NCBI GenBank assembly: GCA_040386195.1
Contig: JAZKFV010000009.1
Span: 1-59,760, forward strand
DNA length: 59,760 bases
From: JAJTCH01 sp040386195
Lineage (GTDB): Bacteria > Pseudomonadota > Alphaproteobacteria > Rickettsiales > UBA1997
Direction of reading: 5' to 3'
Of this stretch, positions 8,669 to 17,712 are shown piece after piece. The notes beneath the pieces are model-generated. The model was not told the DNA's origin. It did no database searches and was given only the letters and a program-made list of their open reading frames with translations. Position 1 is the first letter of the stretch. Each line of letters starts with the position of its first letter. Position numbers and translations under genes: made by a program.

Positions 8669-9613
8669 ATGCTAAAAAAAGGTAACATTGTTGATGTTGT
8701 TTTCCCCGCAACTTCCGGCTCTCTTCAAGAGATTTTGACCATCAAAAAATATTTACAAAATCTCGGTTTAAAACCAAGAATTTTACTTGAGAAAAAAACT
8801 ACTCCGAGAAAAAATCTTCATAGTTATTTGGCGAATTTTTCTGCTTCAGATAGATTTGAACAGCTTTATCAAGCCCTAGAAAACCCTGATTCCAAGCTAG
8901 TTTGGTGCGCAAGAGGCGGTTACAGCGCTGGCGATTTATTGCCTTATTTTTCTAAAGCCAAACCAATTAAACAAAATAAAATGTTGATTGGTTTTAGCGA
9001 TATAACTTCAATTTCAACCTTCTTACAACAAAGCTGGAATTGGCAAATTATTTGCGCGCCAATGTTGGTGCAGTTGGTTGCTGATGGAAAACTCACTGTG
9101 AATAAAAAATCTGAGAAAGAAATTTTAGATTTGATTTTCGGCAGAAAAACTAATTTTGAATATTCGTTAATCCCGCTCAATAAAACCAAATCAAAAAATA
9201 TTAAAACCGAAATTGTTGGCGGCTGTTTAAGTGTTTTATGCGGACATTTTGGTGGTGAATTTCAAATAAATTTTGCTGATAAAATTTTATTTTTGGAAGA
9301 TATTGAAGAATCCGGCGAGAAGCTTGATCGCTATTTTCGTCAAATCATTGAGGTGATTTTGAAAACCAAGAAAAAACCACAAGCAATTCTGCTTGGTGAA
9401 TTTTGTTATGGAATTAAGGATAAATTTTTTAAGGAAAATATTAATGCTGCGATTAAAAATTTAATCAACCGCATTGAGGATTTGAAGCTAGAAATTCCGG
9501 TATTCCAAGCTCAAGATTTTTTAGGTCACTGCGATAAAATGCGACCTTTGATTTTAGGAGTTAAAAGCGAAATTAATTCTAAAAATCAACTCATCATTCC
9601 TAAAATTTTCTGA
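8669..9613 (+). CDS. LD-carboxypeptidase (S66 family)
   Basis: This protein of about 314 residues belongs to serine peptidase family S66, which removes the terminal D-Ala from murein tetrapeptides during wall recycling. The nucleophile block GFSDITSI, the Glu block LFLEDIEESGEKLDRY and the C-terminal His in FLGHCDKMRPL are all present, as is RGGYSAGDLL. An in-frame TTG at 8648 would add seven residues. I prefer the ATG at 8669 because MLKKGNIVDVVFPATSG matches the usual family N-terminus. Its end overlaps the convergent IMPase-family gene by 28 bp. No signal peptide is visible, which fits a cytoplasmic LdcA. Confidence 0.9.
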   Translation: MLKKGNIVDVVFPATSGSLQEILTIKKYLQNLGLKPRILLEKKTTPRKNLHSYLANFSASDRFEQLYQALENPDSKLVWCARGGYSAGDLLPYFSKAKPIKQNKMLIGFSDITSISTFLQQSWNWQIICAPMLVQLVADGKLTVNKKSEKEILDLIFGRKTNFEYSLIPLNKTKSKNIKTEIVGGCLSVLCGHFGGEFQINFADKILFLEDIEESGEKLDRYFRQIIEVILKTKKKPQAILLGEFCYGIKDKFFKENINAAIKNLINRIEDLKLEIPVFQAQDFLGHCDKMRPLILGVKSEINSKNQLIIPKIF

Positions 9614-10365
9614 TGTAATTTTGCATCACCGCAAGCTAAAACCGTTCCATCAGAATTAATATTGAGTTCTCTGCCAGCCCAATCAGTAATTAATCCGCCA
9701 GCTGCTTTTACAATCGGAACTAGCGCCATAAAATCAAAATTATTTAAACCGCGTTCAATAATAATATCAATTTGTCCCATCACCAAAAGCCCAAATAAAT
9801 AACAATCGCCGCCATAAATTATTCCACCTTGCGATTGATATTTGGTCTTGGCAGCAATTTTATTTAACATCACCAAATCTTTTCCTTGAAAGAAAAATGG
9901 CGAAGTTGAGCATAAAATTGCTTCACTTAAATCTACGCAATTACGCGTCTTAACTTGCTCACCATTAAATGTTGCAATCGACTCAAAACCAACCCAACGC
10001 TCATTATTTATCGGCTGATTGATAATTCCCAAAACCGGTTTGCCTTCAAAACAAAGCGCAATTAAAGTTCCAAAAATTGGTCTGCCCATTACAAATGAAA
10101 CTGTGCCATCAATTGGATCAATCACCCATTGATATTTTGCATCTGGATTTATATTGCCAAATTCTTCGCCAATAATTCCGTGATCGGGAAATTTTTTGCT
10201 AATTGCATTGCGAATTACTGTTTCAGTTTCTTTATCAGCAAGAGTGACTGGCGTTTGATTATCTTTTTTTATTTCACTAAAATCTTGACGAAAATATTTG
10301 CGAATTACCTCGCCACTTAAGTCAGCTAAATGATTGGCGAAGCTGACAATTTCTTGATTTAACAT
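9586..10365 (-). CDS. hisN: Inositol monophosphatase family phosphatase, probable histidinol-phosphatase
   Basis: This 259-residue Mg-dependent phosphatase has the family motifs GEEFG near residue 67, WVIDPIDGTVSF near 82 (metal ligands D83 and D86) and FDFMALVPIVKAAGGLITDWAG near the C-terminus. The form of the DPIDGT block and the alphaproteobacterial setting suggest the HisN type, which dephosphorylates L-histidinol phosphate. A SuhB or CysQ role cannot be excluded from sequence alone. No other his genes are nearby. Confidence 0.85.
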   Translation of the reverse strand: MLNQEIVSFANHLADLSGEVIRKYFRQDFSEIKKDNQTPVTLADKETETVIRNAISKKFPDHGIIGEEFGNINPDAKYQWVIDPIDGTVSFVMGRPIFGTLIALCFEGKPVLGIINQPINNERWVGFESIATFNGEQVKTRNCVDLSEAILCSTSPFFFQGKDLVMLNKIAAKTKYQSQGGIIYGGDCYLFGLLVMGQIDIIIERGLNNFDFMALVPIVKAAGGLITDWAGRELNINSDGTVLACGDAKLHQKILGMMS

Positions 10366-10449
10366 TTTATAAGTTGAAATTGATTGAGCAGGTTTTATTC
10401 TTCACAATCTTAAAAATCCTTTCTTTAAAACCAATCATTAAATCAAACT

Positions 10450-11742
10450 ATGCGCGAAAGAATTGCAATTATCGGTGGCTTTAGAACTCCGATGGGAAAA
10501 GCTGGTGGAGCTTTAAAAAATGTTTCTGCTGATGATTTGGCAGTGCGAGTTGTCAAAGAGTTGGTGATTAGAAGTGGAATTGATGTAAATAAAATTGATG
10601 AGGTAATTTTTGGTAATGTGGCGCAGCCAGGAAACGCCGCCAATATTGCTCGCGTTATTGCTCTTAAAGCTGGCTTGCCCAAAAAAACTCCCGCTTTTAC
10701 TGTTCATCGCAATTGTGCTTCGGGAATGGAAGCGGTGACAACTGCAGCTTGTAAAATTTGGGCGAATGAGGCGGAAATTATTTTGGTTGGCGGCACTGAA
10801 TCAATGAGCAATATTCCTTTGATGTTCGGTCGCAAAATGACTGATTTATTTGCCAATTTATTTAAGGCGAAAACTTTAATGCAAAAACTCTCCGTTATTT
10901 CAAAATTCCGCCCCAACTTTCTAGCGCCAATTATCGGCATTCAACAAGGTTTAACCGATCCAGTTTCAGGAATGATTATGGGCTGCACAGCAGAAGCAGT
11001 GGCTAAAGAATTTACCATCACCAGAAAAGAGCAAGATGAATTTGCAGTTTTAAGTCACAATCGCGCTGAAGCTGCTACCAAAAACGGAATCTTTAAAGAA
11101 GAAATTATTCCGGTTTTTAATAATGATGAAAAAAACAGCTTGATGGTTGAAGAAGATGAGGGAATTCGCAAAGGACAAACTCTGGAAGGTTTGGCGCGCC
11201 TCAAACCTTATTTTGAAAAAGACACCGGAACAGTAACGGTTGGCAATTCTTCCCAAATCACTGACGGCGCTGCGGCAATGATTGTTATGCGCGAATCTAA
11301 AGCTAAAGAACTTGGTTTAGAAGTTCTTGGCTATTTAAGAGATTTTGCTTATGCCGGTTTGGCTCCGGAAGTTATGGGTTTAGGGCCAGTTTATGCCACT
11401 GCCAAAGTTTTAGACAAAACTGGTTTGTCTTTAAATGATATGGAATTAATTGAACTAAATGAAGCCTTCGCCGCCCAAGTAATTGGCTGCGAGCGCGCTT
11501 TTGCTTCTGATGATTTTTGTAAAAGAAATTTAGGAAAAGATAAGGCAATTGGAACTATCAACCGCGATATCACCAATGTTAACGGCGGCGCCGTAGCCTT
11601 GGGTCATCCAGTTGGAATGACTGGCGCGAGAATTATTTTGCATTTGCTCAGAGAGATGAAAAGAAGAAATAAAAATCGTGGTCTGGCAACTTTGTGTATT
11701 GGCGGCGGACAAGGCGGAGCTTGTATTTTGGAAGTGAAATAA
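10450..11742 (+). CDS. Acetyl-CoA acyltransferase (thiolase)
   Basis: This 430-residue enzyme has all three thiolase active-site blocks: VHRNCASGMEAV with the acyl-accepting Cys89, GGAVALGHPVGMTGARI with the catalytic His, and CIGGGQGGACI with the second Cys. The length is near that of FadI-type enzymes (about 430) rather than FadA or biosynthetic AtoB (about 390). It could act in beta-oxidation or acetoacetyl-CoA synthesis. No fadB/fadJ partner is adjacent. The start MRERIAIIGGFRTPMGK is the typical N-terminus. Confidence 0.93.
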   Translation: MRERIAIIGGFRTPMGKAGGALKNVSADDLAVRVVKELVIRSGIDVNKIDEVIFGNVAQPGNAANIARVIALKAGLPKKTPAFTVHRNCASGMEAVTTAACKIWANEAEIILVGGTESMSNIPLMFGRKMTDLFANLFKAKTLMQKLSVISKFRPNFLAPIIGIQQGLTDPVSGMIMGCTAEAVAKEFTITRKEQDEFAVLSHNRAEAATKNGIFKEEIIPVFNNDEKNSLMVEEDEGIRKGQTLEGLARLKPYFEKDTGTVTVGNSSQITDGAAAMIVMRESKAKELGLEVLGYLRDFAYAGLAPEVMGLGPVYATAKVLDKTGLSLNDMELIELNEAFAAQVIGCERAFASDDFCKRNLGKDKAIGTINRDITNVNGGAVALGHPVGMTGARIILHLLREMKRRNKNRGLATLCIGGGQGGACILEVK

Positions 11743-12022
11743 AATGCAAGATGGCGATCCGAAGACCGCCATCAGGGCAACCAAACCTAAGTTTGGTGCA
11801 ACTCAAAGCTATCAATTAAATGATTACACTTTGTGCCGTATCGTACTGACTTTGATTTAATAACCAAAATCAGGGTGTGTTACACAACTAAAGATAACAC
11901 GAAAATAGCCGCTAATGGTATAAATATCATAGCTTGATGTTATTTTAGTTAATGACTTATCATTTAACTATACTACAAAATATTGCTACTTTGTAATAAA
12001 TCTAAGTAGTAAGTAAAGTTAC
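11743..12022. other. Convergent intergenic region with stem-loops
   Basis: No gene is seen here. Just after the thiolase stop are two perfect stems: GATGGCG (11750-11756) with CGCCATC (11767-11773), and ACCAAAC (11780-11786) with GTTTGGT (11791-11797). Neither is followed by a T-run. Further on, TAGTTAATGA and TCATTTAACTA near 11947-11973 form another imperfect hairpin that could end the pstS transcript. The role of the tandem pair is unknown. Confidence 0.55.
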
Positions 12023-13033
12023 TCACAAACCGCTTAGAATCTCCTTCCGCATCTTTTTTATCTCACCTTTATGAGCCGGAATTAACCCTTTTTCAATCAA
12101 ATATCCTTCATCGCCAATTGCATCTTCATTGATAATTTCACCAATGAATTCCTGCATTCCCTTAACTAATGGCAAATGTTCTTTTTTAAAGTAGATAAAC
12201 AAAGGACGACTAACTTTATATTTATTGGAAGCGATATTTTCAAAAGTTGGATAAACGCCGTTAATCTTAGCGCCGTGAATGATTCCGGCATTTTGCTCTA
12301 AAAAGCTAAAACCAAAAATTCCCAAAGCATTACGATCATTTTTTAATTTTTGAATAATCAAATTATCATTTTCTCCCGCTTCCATATATTTGCCGTCACT
12401 TCTAATAATATGACAATTTCTCTGACGAGTTTTCAAATCCGGATCTTTAGCAATAAAAGCTGGATTATTAACACAAGGCTCTTCCATCACCAACTCAACA
12501 AAAGCATCTCTAGTTCCTGAAGTTGGCGGCGGACCATAAACAGCAATGTAGGCACCTGGCAATGATTTATCAATATCGCTCCATTTTTGATAAGGGTTTT
12601 TAATCAGCTTTCCACCTTGCGGAACAACTTGCGCCAACGCTAAAAATATTTGCTCTTTGGTCAAATTATAAGACTTCGCCAAACTAGAATTAGCCAGCAC
12701 AATTCCGTCATAACCAATCTTAATTTCAACCACATCTTTCACACCATTTTTATTACAAATTGCCAATTCACTTGGTTCAATTGGTCTTGAAGAATTAGCA
12801 AAATCAACAAAATCTTCACCCACACCAAGACAAAATAACTTAATGCCGCCGCCACTTCCGGTTGCTTCAACAATTGGAGTTTTAAATTTTGTATTACGCC
12901 CAAATTCTTCGGCAATGGTTCGCGCAAAAGGATAAACCGTGGAAGAACCAGCCATACGAATATAATCGCGCGCTAAAACAGGCTGAGAGAGGAGGAAAAT
13001 GAGAAGAGAAGTTTTGATAATTTTTGACAACAT
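12023..13033 (-). CDS. pstS: Phosphate ABC transporter substrate-binding protein
   Basis: This is a periplasmic phosphate-binding protein of the PstS family. I place the start at 13033 rather than the longer frame start at 13123, because MLSKIIKTSLLIFLLS ending in QPVLA is a clean Sec signal peptide, giving 336 residues. The phosphate-binding blocks RMAGSSTVYPFA, EATGSGGGIKLFC and PPTSGTRDAFVE are visible. pstC, pstA, pstB and phoU are not adjacent, so the permease must be encoded elsewhere or the protein acts as a separate binding protein. Confidence 0.92.
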   Translation of the reverse strand: MLSKIIKTSLLIFLLSQPVLARDYIRMAGSSTVYPFARTIAEEFGRNTKFKTPIVEATGSGGGIKLFCLGVGEDFVDFANSSRPIEPSELAICNKNGVKDVVEIKIGYDGIVLANSSLAKSYNLTKEQIFLALAQVVPQGGKLIKNPYQKWSDIDKSLPGAYIAVYGPPPTSGTRDAFVELVMEEPCVNNPAFIAKDPDLKTRQRNCHIIRSDGKYMEAGENDNLIIQKLKNDRNALGIFGFSFLEQNAGIIHGAKINGVYPTFENIASNKYKVSRPLFIYFKKEHLPLVKGMQEFIGEIINEDAIGDEGYLIEKGLIPAHKGEIKKMRKEILSGL

Positions 13034-13160
13034 AACTGCTAATGGTGGCTTTTTGAAGACTTTATTAGAAGGCAGTTTATTGCCGCTGTAAATGTGGGCG
13101 GTTTTATAAACCCTCACTCTCAAGAAAGCAAGTTTTAATTTTTATTTCACCTCATCTTAT

Positions 13161-13231
13161 TGTCATCCTGAGCGCAGCGAAGGATCTCATGAGCCGCGCC
13201 GCGAACTAAAACTGAACACCGCTCAGGATGA
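13161..13231. repeat. Dispersed palindromic repeat, copy 3
   Basis: It has the arms TGTCATCCTGAGCGCAGCG and CGCTCAGGATGA separated by about 40 bases including CTCATGAGC. The right arm overlaps the 3' end of recO: the last recO codons and its TGA stop (13223-13225) lie within the repeat. This suggests the element inserted at the gene end and replaced the original terminus. Confidence 0.75.
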
Positions 13232-13975
13232 AAGACTACGCAAAACCAAATTCATCAGCTGATTTCTTGAGTTAAAAATCTCGGTTTTAGCTTCTATTTT
13301 TGTTCTTTCAGTCAAATGTCTTTCAATAAAAAACCCACTTAACTTCAAACCATTCAACAAATCTTCCTTGGTAGTTTCTAACTGATTATTTTCTAACAAA
13401 AACTGCGGCAAAATTAATAATTTATCGCGATATTTTTCGCCCGCCGCCAAACAAACTGCCCGCGCCGATTTAGGCGAAACAAAATGCAAATCCTCAGTTG
13501 CGCCAGTTGCGGCGCACTCAGATAAATCAATGCCATAACCTAAAACTTGCAGCAAATCAATTTCAAATTGAATATATTGTTTGAGAAAAACTTCATCTTC
13601 CAAACTCAATTTTTGCAACAATTCTAGCAAACCAGAAAAAATTTCCTCAACTGGTTCGCGCTCTAAAACATTTTGTTCAATCAAATGCGAAATTGCGCCA
13701 AGAGCTGAGAGTTTGACTGGGCTGGAGATGATATCGGCGAGAAAAGATTTTTGTAATTCGATTTTAAAAAAGCCCAAATTATCTTCAACTTTTGAACTCC
13801 ACTCAAAATCGACCAAATTAAAATTTTGATAAATAATTCGATTTTTTGGCGAAGAAGTTGCGCCGCGCACAAAGCCAGAATAAAGCCCGTGACTATTGGA
13901 AAGAACCTTGACAATCAAAGAACTTTCGCTGTATTTTCTAACGCTAATAATGATGCCTGAGTCACTGAATTTCAT
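13223..13975 (-). CDS. recO: DNA repair protein RecO
   Basis: This 250-residue protein matches RecO, which loads RecA in the RecFOR pathway. The N-terminal OB-fold begins KFSDSGIIISVRKYSESSLI, followed by HGLYSGFVRGA and a helical C-terminal region with a YGIDLSECAATG segment. The final residues (SLSS) and the stop are encoded by a palindromic repeat. The gene diverges from rlmN with a 12-bp gap, so their promoters must overlap the gene starts. Confidence 0.9.
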   Translation of the reverse strand: MKFSDSGIIISVRKYSESSLIVKVLSNSHGLYSGFVRGATSSPKNRIIYQNFNLVDFEWSSKVEDNLGFFKIELQKSFLADIISSPVKLSALGAISHLIEQNVLEREPVEEIFSGLLELLQKLSLEDEVFLKQYIQFEIDLLQVLGYGIDLSECAATGATEDLHFVSPKSARAVCLAAGEKYRDKLLILPQFLLENNQLETTKEDLLNGLKLSGFFIERHLTERTKIEAKTEIFNSRNQLMNLVLRSLSS

Positions 13976-13987
13976 ATAAATTATTTA

Positions 13988-15118
13988 ATGCTAATCGATT
14001 TTAAATCTCCACAATTTTTACCAACCTCCAATTTCAAAGCCGGCGAAAAAACCAATTTGATTGGACTTAGCGTTGATGAGCTGACCGCCGAAATGTTGAA
14101 GATTGGTGAAAAACCTTTCAAAGCCAAACAAATTTGGAACTGGATTTACGCCGCCGGAATCAAGGATTTTGAAGTGATGTCGAACATTTCCAAAACCACT
14201 CGCGAACAATTAGCCCAGCATTATTCAATTGCCCGCCCAGCAATTAGCCAAGATTTATTATCAACCGACGGCACTAGAAAATGGCTGATCAAATTTTCTG
14301 ATTGTAGAGAAGCCGAAATGGTTTTTATTCCCGAAGAAGATCGCGGAACACTTTGCATTTCCTCACAAATTGGCTGCACATTAACTTGCAAATTTTGCCA
14401 CACCGGAACGCAAATGTTGGTGAGAAATTTAAGCGCCGGCGAAATTGTGGCGCAATTGATGCTGGCTCGCGATCTTTTGAATGATTGGTCGGACGCAGAT
14501 GGCAGACAAATAACTTCGATGGTTTTTATGGGCATGGGCGAGCCTTTATTCAACTACGACCAAGTTAAAAAAGCGGTAGAAATTTTGAATGATTCTAATG
14601 GCATAAATTTTTCCAAACGCAAAATCACTATTTCCACTTCTGGCGTTGTTCCCGAAATTCTCAAATTCTCCGATCAAATCAAAACTGTTTTGGCAATTTC
14701 TCTGCACGCAACCAATGATGAAACCCGCAGCAAAATAATGCCGCTCAACAAAAAATATCCGCTGAAAGAATTGATGCAAGCTTGCGAATATTATGTCAAA
14801 ACCAATCCCAGCGGCAGAATAACTTTTGAATATGTAATGCTTGCCGGAGTTAATGACGCTGACGAAGATGCGCTGAATTTAGTCAGATTACTCAAAGCCC
14901 ACAAACTTCCCGCTTTAATAAATTTAATTCCATTCAACCCTTGGACAGGCAGTGAATTCATATGCTCAAGCCGCAACCGCATTATGGCATTTGGCAATAT
15001 CATTAAAAAAGCGGGATATACAGTGACAATCAGAAAAACCAGAGGACAAGATGTGATGGCAGCTTGCGGTCAGCTAAAATCAGCTTCGCAGCGATCTGTA
15101 AATAAAAATCATATTTGA
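13988..15118 (+). CDS. rlmN: Dual-specificity RNA methyltransferase RlmN
   Basis: This 376-residue radical-SAM enzyme methylates C2 of A2503 in 23S rRNA and A37 of some tRNAs. The CxxxCxxC cluster is in IGCTLTCKFCHTG, the GGE-like motif is in MVFMGMGEPLFNYD, and the methyl-carrying Cys is in GQDVMAACGQL near the C-terminus. Length is typical. It ends with TGA, evidence that TGA is a stop in this organism. It diverges from recO. Confidence 0.96.
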   Translation: MLIDFKSPQFLPTSNFKAGEKTNLIGLSVDELTAEMLKIGEKPFKAKQIWNWIYAAGIKDFEVMSNISKTTREQLAQHYSIARPAISQDLLSTDGTRKWLIKFSDCREAEMVFIPEEDRGTLCISSQIGCTLTCKFCHTGTQMLVRNLSAGEIVAQLMLARDLLNDWSDADGRQITSMVFMGMGEPLFNYDQVKKAVEILNDSNGINFSKRKITISTSGVVPEILKFSDQIKTVLAISLHATNDETRSKIMPLNKKYPLKELMQACEYYVKTNPSGRITFEYVMLAGVNDADEDALNLVRLLKAHKLPALINLIPFNPWTGSEFICSSRNRIMAFGNIIKKAGYTVTIRKTRGQDVMAACGQLKSASQRSVNKNHI

Positions 15119-15175
15119 CAAATTTGATATGTACACATAGCCTGTCCATATCAATTAATTTAATTTTTAAAATTT

Positions 15176-15427
15176 ATGACAACCGCAACAATAAGTTATA
15201 CATCTCTTAGGCAAAATCTAAGCTCAGTTTTAAATAAAATAGAAAAAAACAAAGAGGCATTTTTTGTCACTCGCAAAAAACATCCCGATATTGTTATGGT
15301 TGCAAGAGATGATTATGAATCGCTTGTTGAAACTCTTCATTTGTTATCAAACGCTGCTAATGCCAAACGTTTAAATCAAGCTTTGGAGCAAGACGCTAAA
15401 GGCGAATATGTCAAAGTAGAATTTTAA
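15176..15427 (+). CDS. yefM: YefM/Phd-family antitoxin
   Basis: This 83-residue protein starts MTTATISYTSLRQNLSSVLN, the classic Phd/YefM DNA-binding N-terminus. It continues with PDIVMVARDDYESLVETLHLL. YefM neutralises YoeB and represses its operon with it. The YoeB gene begins four bases after its stop. Confidence 0.93.
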   Translation: MTTATISYTSLRQNLSSVLNKIEKNKEAFFVTRKKHPDIVMVARDDYESLVETLHLLSNAANAKRLNQALEQDAKGEYVKVEF

Positions 15428-15431
15428 AAAT

Positions 15432-15692
15432 ATGGAAATTAATTGGACAAAAAACGCTGCTGATGATTTGGCGTTTTGGAAAAAAAATAATCCGAAAGTT
15501 GTTCAAAGAATCGCCGAGCTTGTAGAAAGCATCAAAGAAGATCCATTTTCCGGAATTGGCAAGCCAGAGCCACTAAAATATAATTTATCAGGTTGCTGGT
15601 CACGCAGAATTAATGGCGACAACCGTTTAGTATATAAAATAAAAGATGCCAATGAAATAGTGATTATGCAATGTCGCTATCATTACAGATAA
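15432..15692 (+). CDS. yoeB: YoeB-family mRNA interferase toxin
   Basis: This 86-residue toxin cleaves mRNA on the ribosome. The family signature GIGKPEPLKYNLSGCWSRRI is followed by DNRLVYKI and the C-terminal CRYHYR, which supplies the catalytic His and terminal Arg/Tyr region. The general-base Glu lies in KPEPLK and the Arg in SRRINGDNR. It forms a two-gene operon with yefM and looks intact. Confidence 0.94.
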   Translation: MEINWTKNAADDLAFWKKNNPKVVQRIAELVESIKEDPFSGIGKPEPLKYNLSGCWSRRINGDNRLVYKIKDANEIVIMQCRYHYR

Positions 15693-15695
15693 AAT

Positions 15696-16688
15696 CTACG
15701 CCAAATATTCCAACGCAATCTTAGTTAAAACTCGACCACGCGGAGTTTTTTCCACCAATCCTTTTTGAATCAAATAAGGCTCAATTGTATCTTCAACTGA
15801 ATCGCGCTCTTCGCTGATTGCTGAGGCGATGGTGTCAATGCCGACGGGGCCGCCGGAATAATTTACTAAGATGAATTTTAGATAACGATGATCGGCAGCG
15901 TCCAAACCTTGATCGTCAATTTCTAATCTTTTCAAAGCTAAATCTGCTAAATCTCGATCAACAATTTCATTGCCATAATCAACTAAAAAATCGCGCACTC
16001 TTTTGAGCAATCTAATGCCGATTCTTGGCGTGCCGCGGGATCTTTTGGCAATTTCTAAAGCGGCGTCTTCGGTGATTTTAGTTTGCAGAATTTTGGCATC
16101 GCGAATAATAATTTTTTGCAATTCATCAACTTCATAAAAATTCAATCGCAACGGAATTCCAAAACGATCTCTAAGCGGATTAGTCAAAAGCCCAATGCGC
16201 GTGGTTGCGGCAACTAAAGTGAATTTAGGCAAATCAATTTTAATCGCTCTTGCTGCTGGTCCTTCGCCGATAATTATATCCAGTTTATAATCCTCCATCG
16301 CCGAATATAAAACCTCTTCAACTGCGGTGCTGAGGCGGTGAATTTCGTCGATGAACAACACATCGCCGGCTTGCAAATTAGTTAAAATCGCCGCCAAATC
16401 GCCAGCTTTGGTAATGATTGGTCCTGAAGTTCCTTTAAAGCCAACGCCCATTTCGTGAGCAATAATTTGCGCCAAAGTAGTTTTGCCAAGTCCGGGTGGA
16501 CCATAAAACAAAGTGTGATCCAAACTGTCGCCACGGCTTTTGGCGGCATTGATAAAAACTTGGAGATTATTTTTAATTTTCGCCTGCCCTAAAAAATCTT
16601 GCAAATATAAAGGCCGCAGCAAATTTTCAGCGCGATCTTCTTCTTGCAGAGTTGCGGCTAAAGTTTTGTGGTTGACTGGTTCGGACAT
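15696..16688 (-). CDS. ruvB: Holliday junction branch-migration helicase RuvB
   Basis: This 330-residue AAA+ motor drives branch migration with RuvA. Walker A is GPPGLGKTT (63-71), Walker B is DVLFIDEIHRLS, and sensor 1 is VAATTRIG. The C-terminal winged helix has GPVGIDTIASAISEERD. ruvA and ruvC are not adjacent, unlike in many bacteria. It converges on yoeB with only three bases between stops. Confidence 0.97.
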   Translation of the reverse strand: MSEPVNHKTLAATLQEEDRAENLLRPLYLQDFLGQAKIKNNLQVFINAAKSRGDSLDHTLFYGPPGLGKTTLAQIIAHEMGVGFKGTSGPIITKAGDLAAILTNLQAGDVLFIDEIHRLSTAVEEVLYSAMEDYKLDIIIGEGPAARAIKIDLPKFTLVAATTRIGLLTNPLRDRFGIPLRLNFYEVDELQKIIIRDAKILQTKITEDAALEIAKRSRGTPRIGIRLLKRVRDFLVDYGNEIVDRDLADLALKRLEIDDQGLDAADHRYLKFILVNYSGGPVGIDTIASAISEERDSVEDTIEPYLIQKGLVEKTPRGRVLTKIALEYLA

Positions 16689-16767
16689 ATTTTTTTATTT
16701 GGCGTATTCTTTTCTAAAATTTAAGCAGCTAAAATAATTCAATCGTTCAAGAATAACAACCCAACTT

Positions 16768-17712
16768 ATGAGCAATCTGGCAATTGAAATAAAAAATCTT
16801 ACCAAAATCTATCAAAAATCAAAAAATTCTGCACCTAAAGAAGCTTTAAAAGGCATTGATTTAGAAATAAAAAAAGGTTCAATCTTTGGTCTTTTAGGTC
16901 CAAATGGCGCGGGCAAATCAACCATCATTAATATTCTCGCCGGCTTAGTAAACAAAACTTCTGGAACTGTAAAAATTTCTGGAATTGATCTCGACAAAAA
17001 TCCATTAGAAGCCAAATTTAAAATCGGCATTGTGCCGCAAGAGCTAGTAATTGACCCGTTCTTTAATGTTTATGAAACTTTAGAAATTTACGCCGGCTAT
17101 TACGGAATTCGCAAAGAAAATCGCCGCACTGACGAAATTATTGAGGCGCTTGGTTTAAAAGATAAAGCCAAAGCAACTCCGCGCAGCCTGTCTGGCGGAA
17201 TGAAAAGAAGATTATTAGTTGCCAAAGCTTTGGTGCATAATCCAGAAGTTTTAATTCTTGACGAACCAACCGCCGGCGTAGATGTTGAGCTTAGATCTCA
17301 ACTATGGAAATATGTGCGCAAATTAAATGAAGCGGGAACTACAATTGTTTTAACCACCCATTATTTGGAAGAAGCTGAAGAATTGTGCGACGAAATTGCT
17401 ATTATCAATAATGGTGAATTGCTAGTTTGCAAAAAGAAAGAAGAGTTGATGAAGATGATGCCGGAAAATAAAGAGCTGATTGTAACTCTTAAAAATGAAA
17501 TCAGCTTTATTCCCAATGATGTGAAAGCAGCTTTGAACATCAGCTTAAAAAACAACAATCAACTGCACATCAACTATCAGCCGAGCCAAATTAATATCAT
17601 TGAAATTTTGTCGCTTTTAGAAAAAAATCAACTTAACATTGCCGATATTTCCACCAAACAAGCGGATCTGGAAGAGGTCTTTAAATATTTGACGAATGGA
17701 CACAAAAAATAA
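16768..17712 (+). CDS. ABC-2 type exporter ATP-binding subunit
   Basis: This 314-residue ATPase has Walker A GPNGAGKST near residue 45, the signature SLSGGMKRRL, Walker B VLILDEPTAGVD and the H-loop TTHYLEEAEE. Its C-terminal extension of about 80 residues is typical of DrrA/CcmA-like ATPases paired with ABC-2 permeases. The likely partner permease is at 18646-19410, separated only by pyrB. The substrate is unknown. In several proteobacteria similar pairs (YadGH type) flank unrelated metabolic genes. Confidence 0.9.
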   Translation: MSNLAIEIKNLTKIYQKSKNSAPKEALKGIDLEIKKGSIFGLLGPNGAGKSTIINILAGLVNKTSGTVKISGIDLDKNPLEAKFKIGIVPQELVIDPFFNVYETLEIYAGYYGIRKENRRTDEIIEALGLKDKAKATPRSLSGGMKRRLLVAKALVHNPEVLILDEPTAGVDVELRSQLWKYVRKLNEAGTTIVLTTHYLEEAEELCDEIAIINNGELLVCKKKEELMKMMPENKELIVTLKNEISFIPNDVKAALNISLKNNNQLHINYQPSQINIIEILSLLEKNQLNIADISTKQADLEEVFKYLTNGHKK

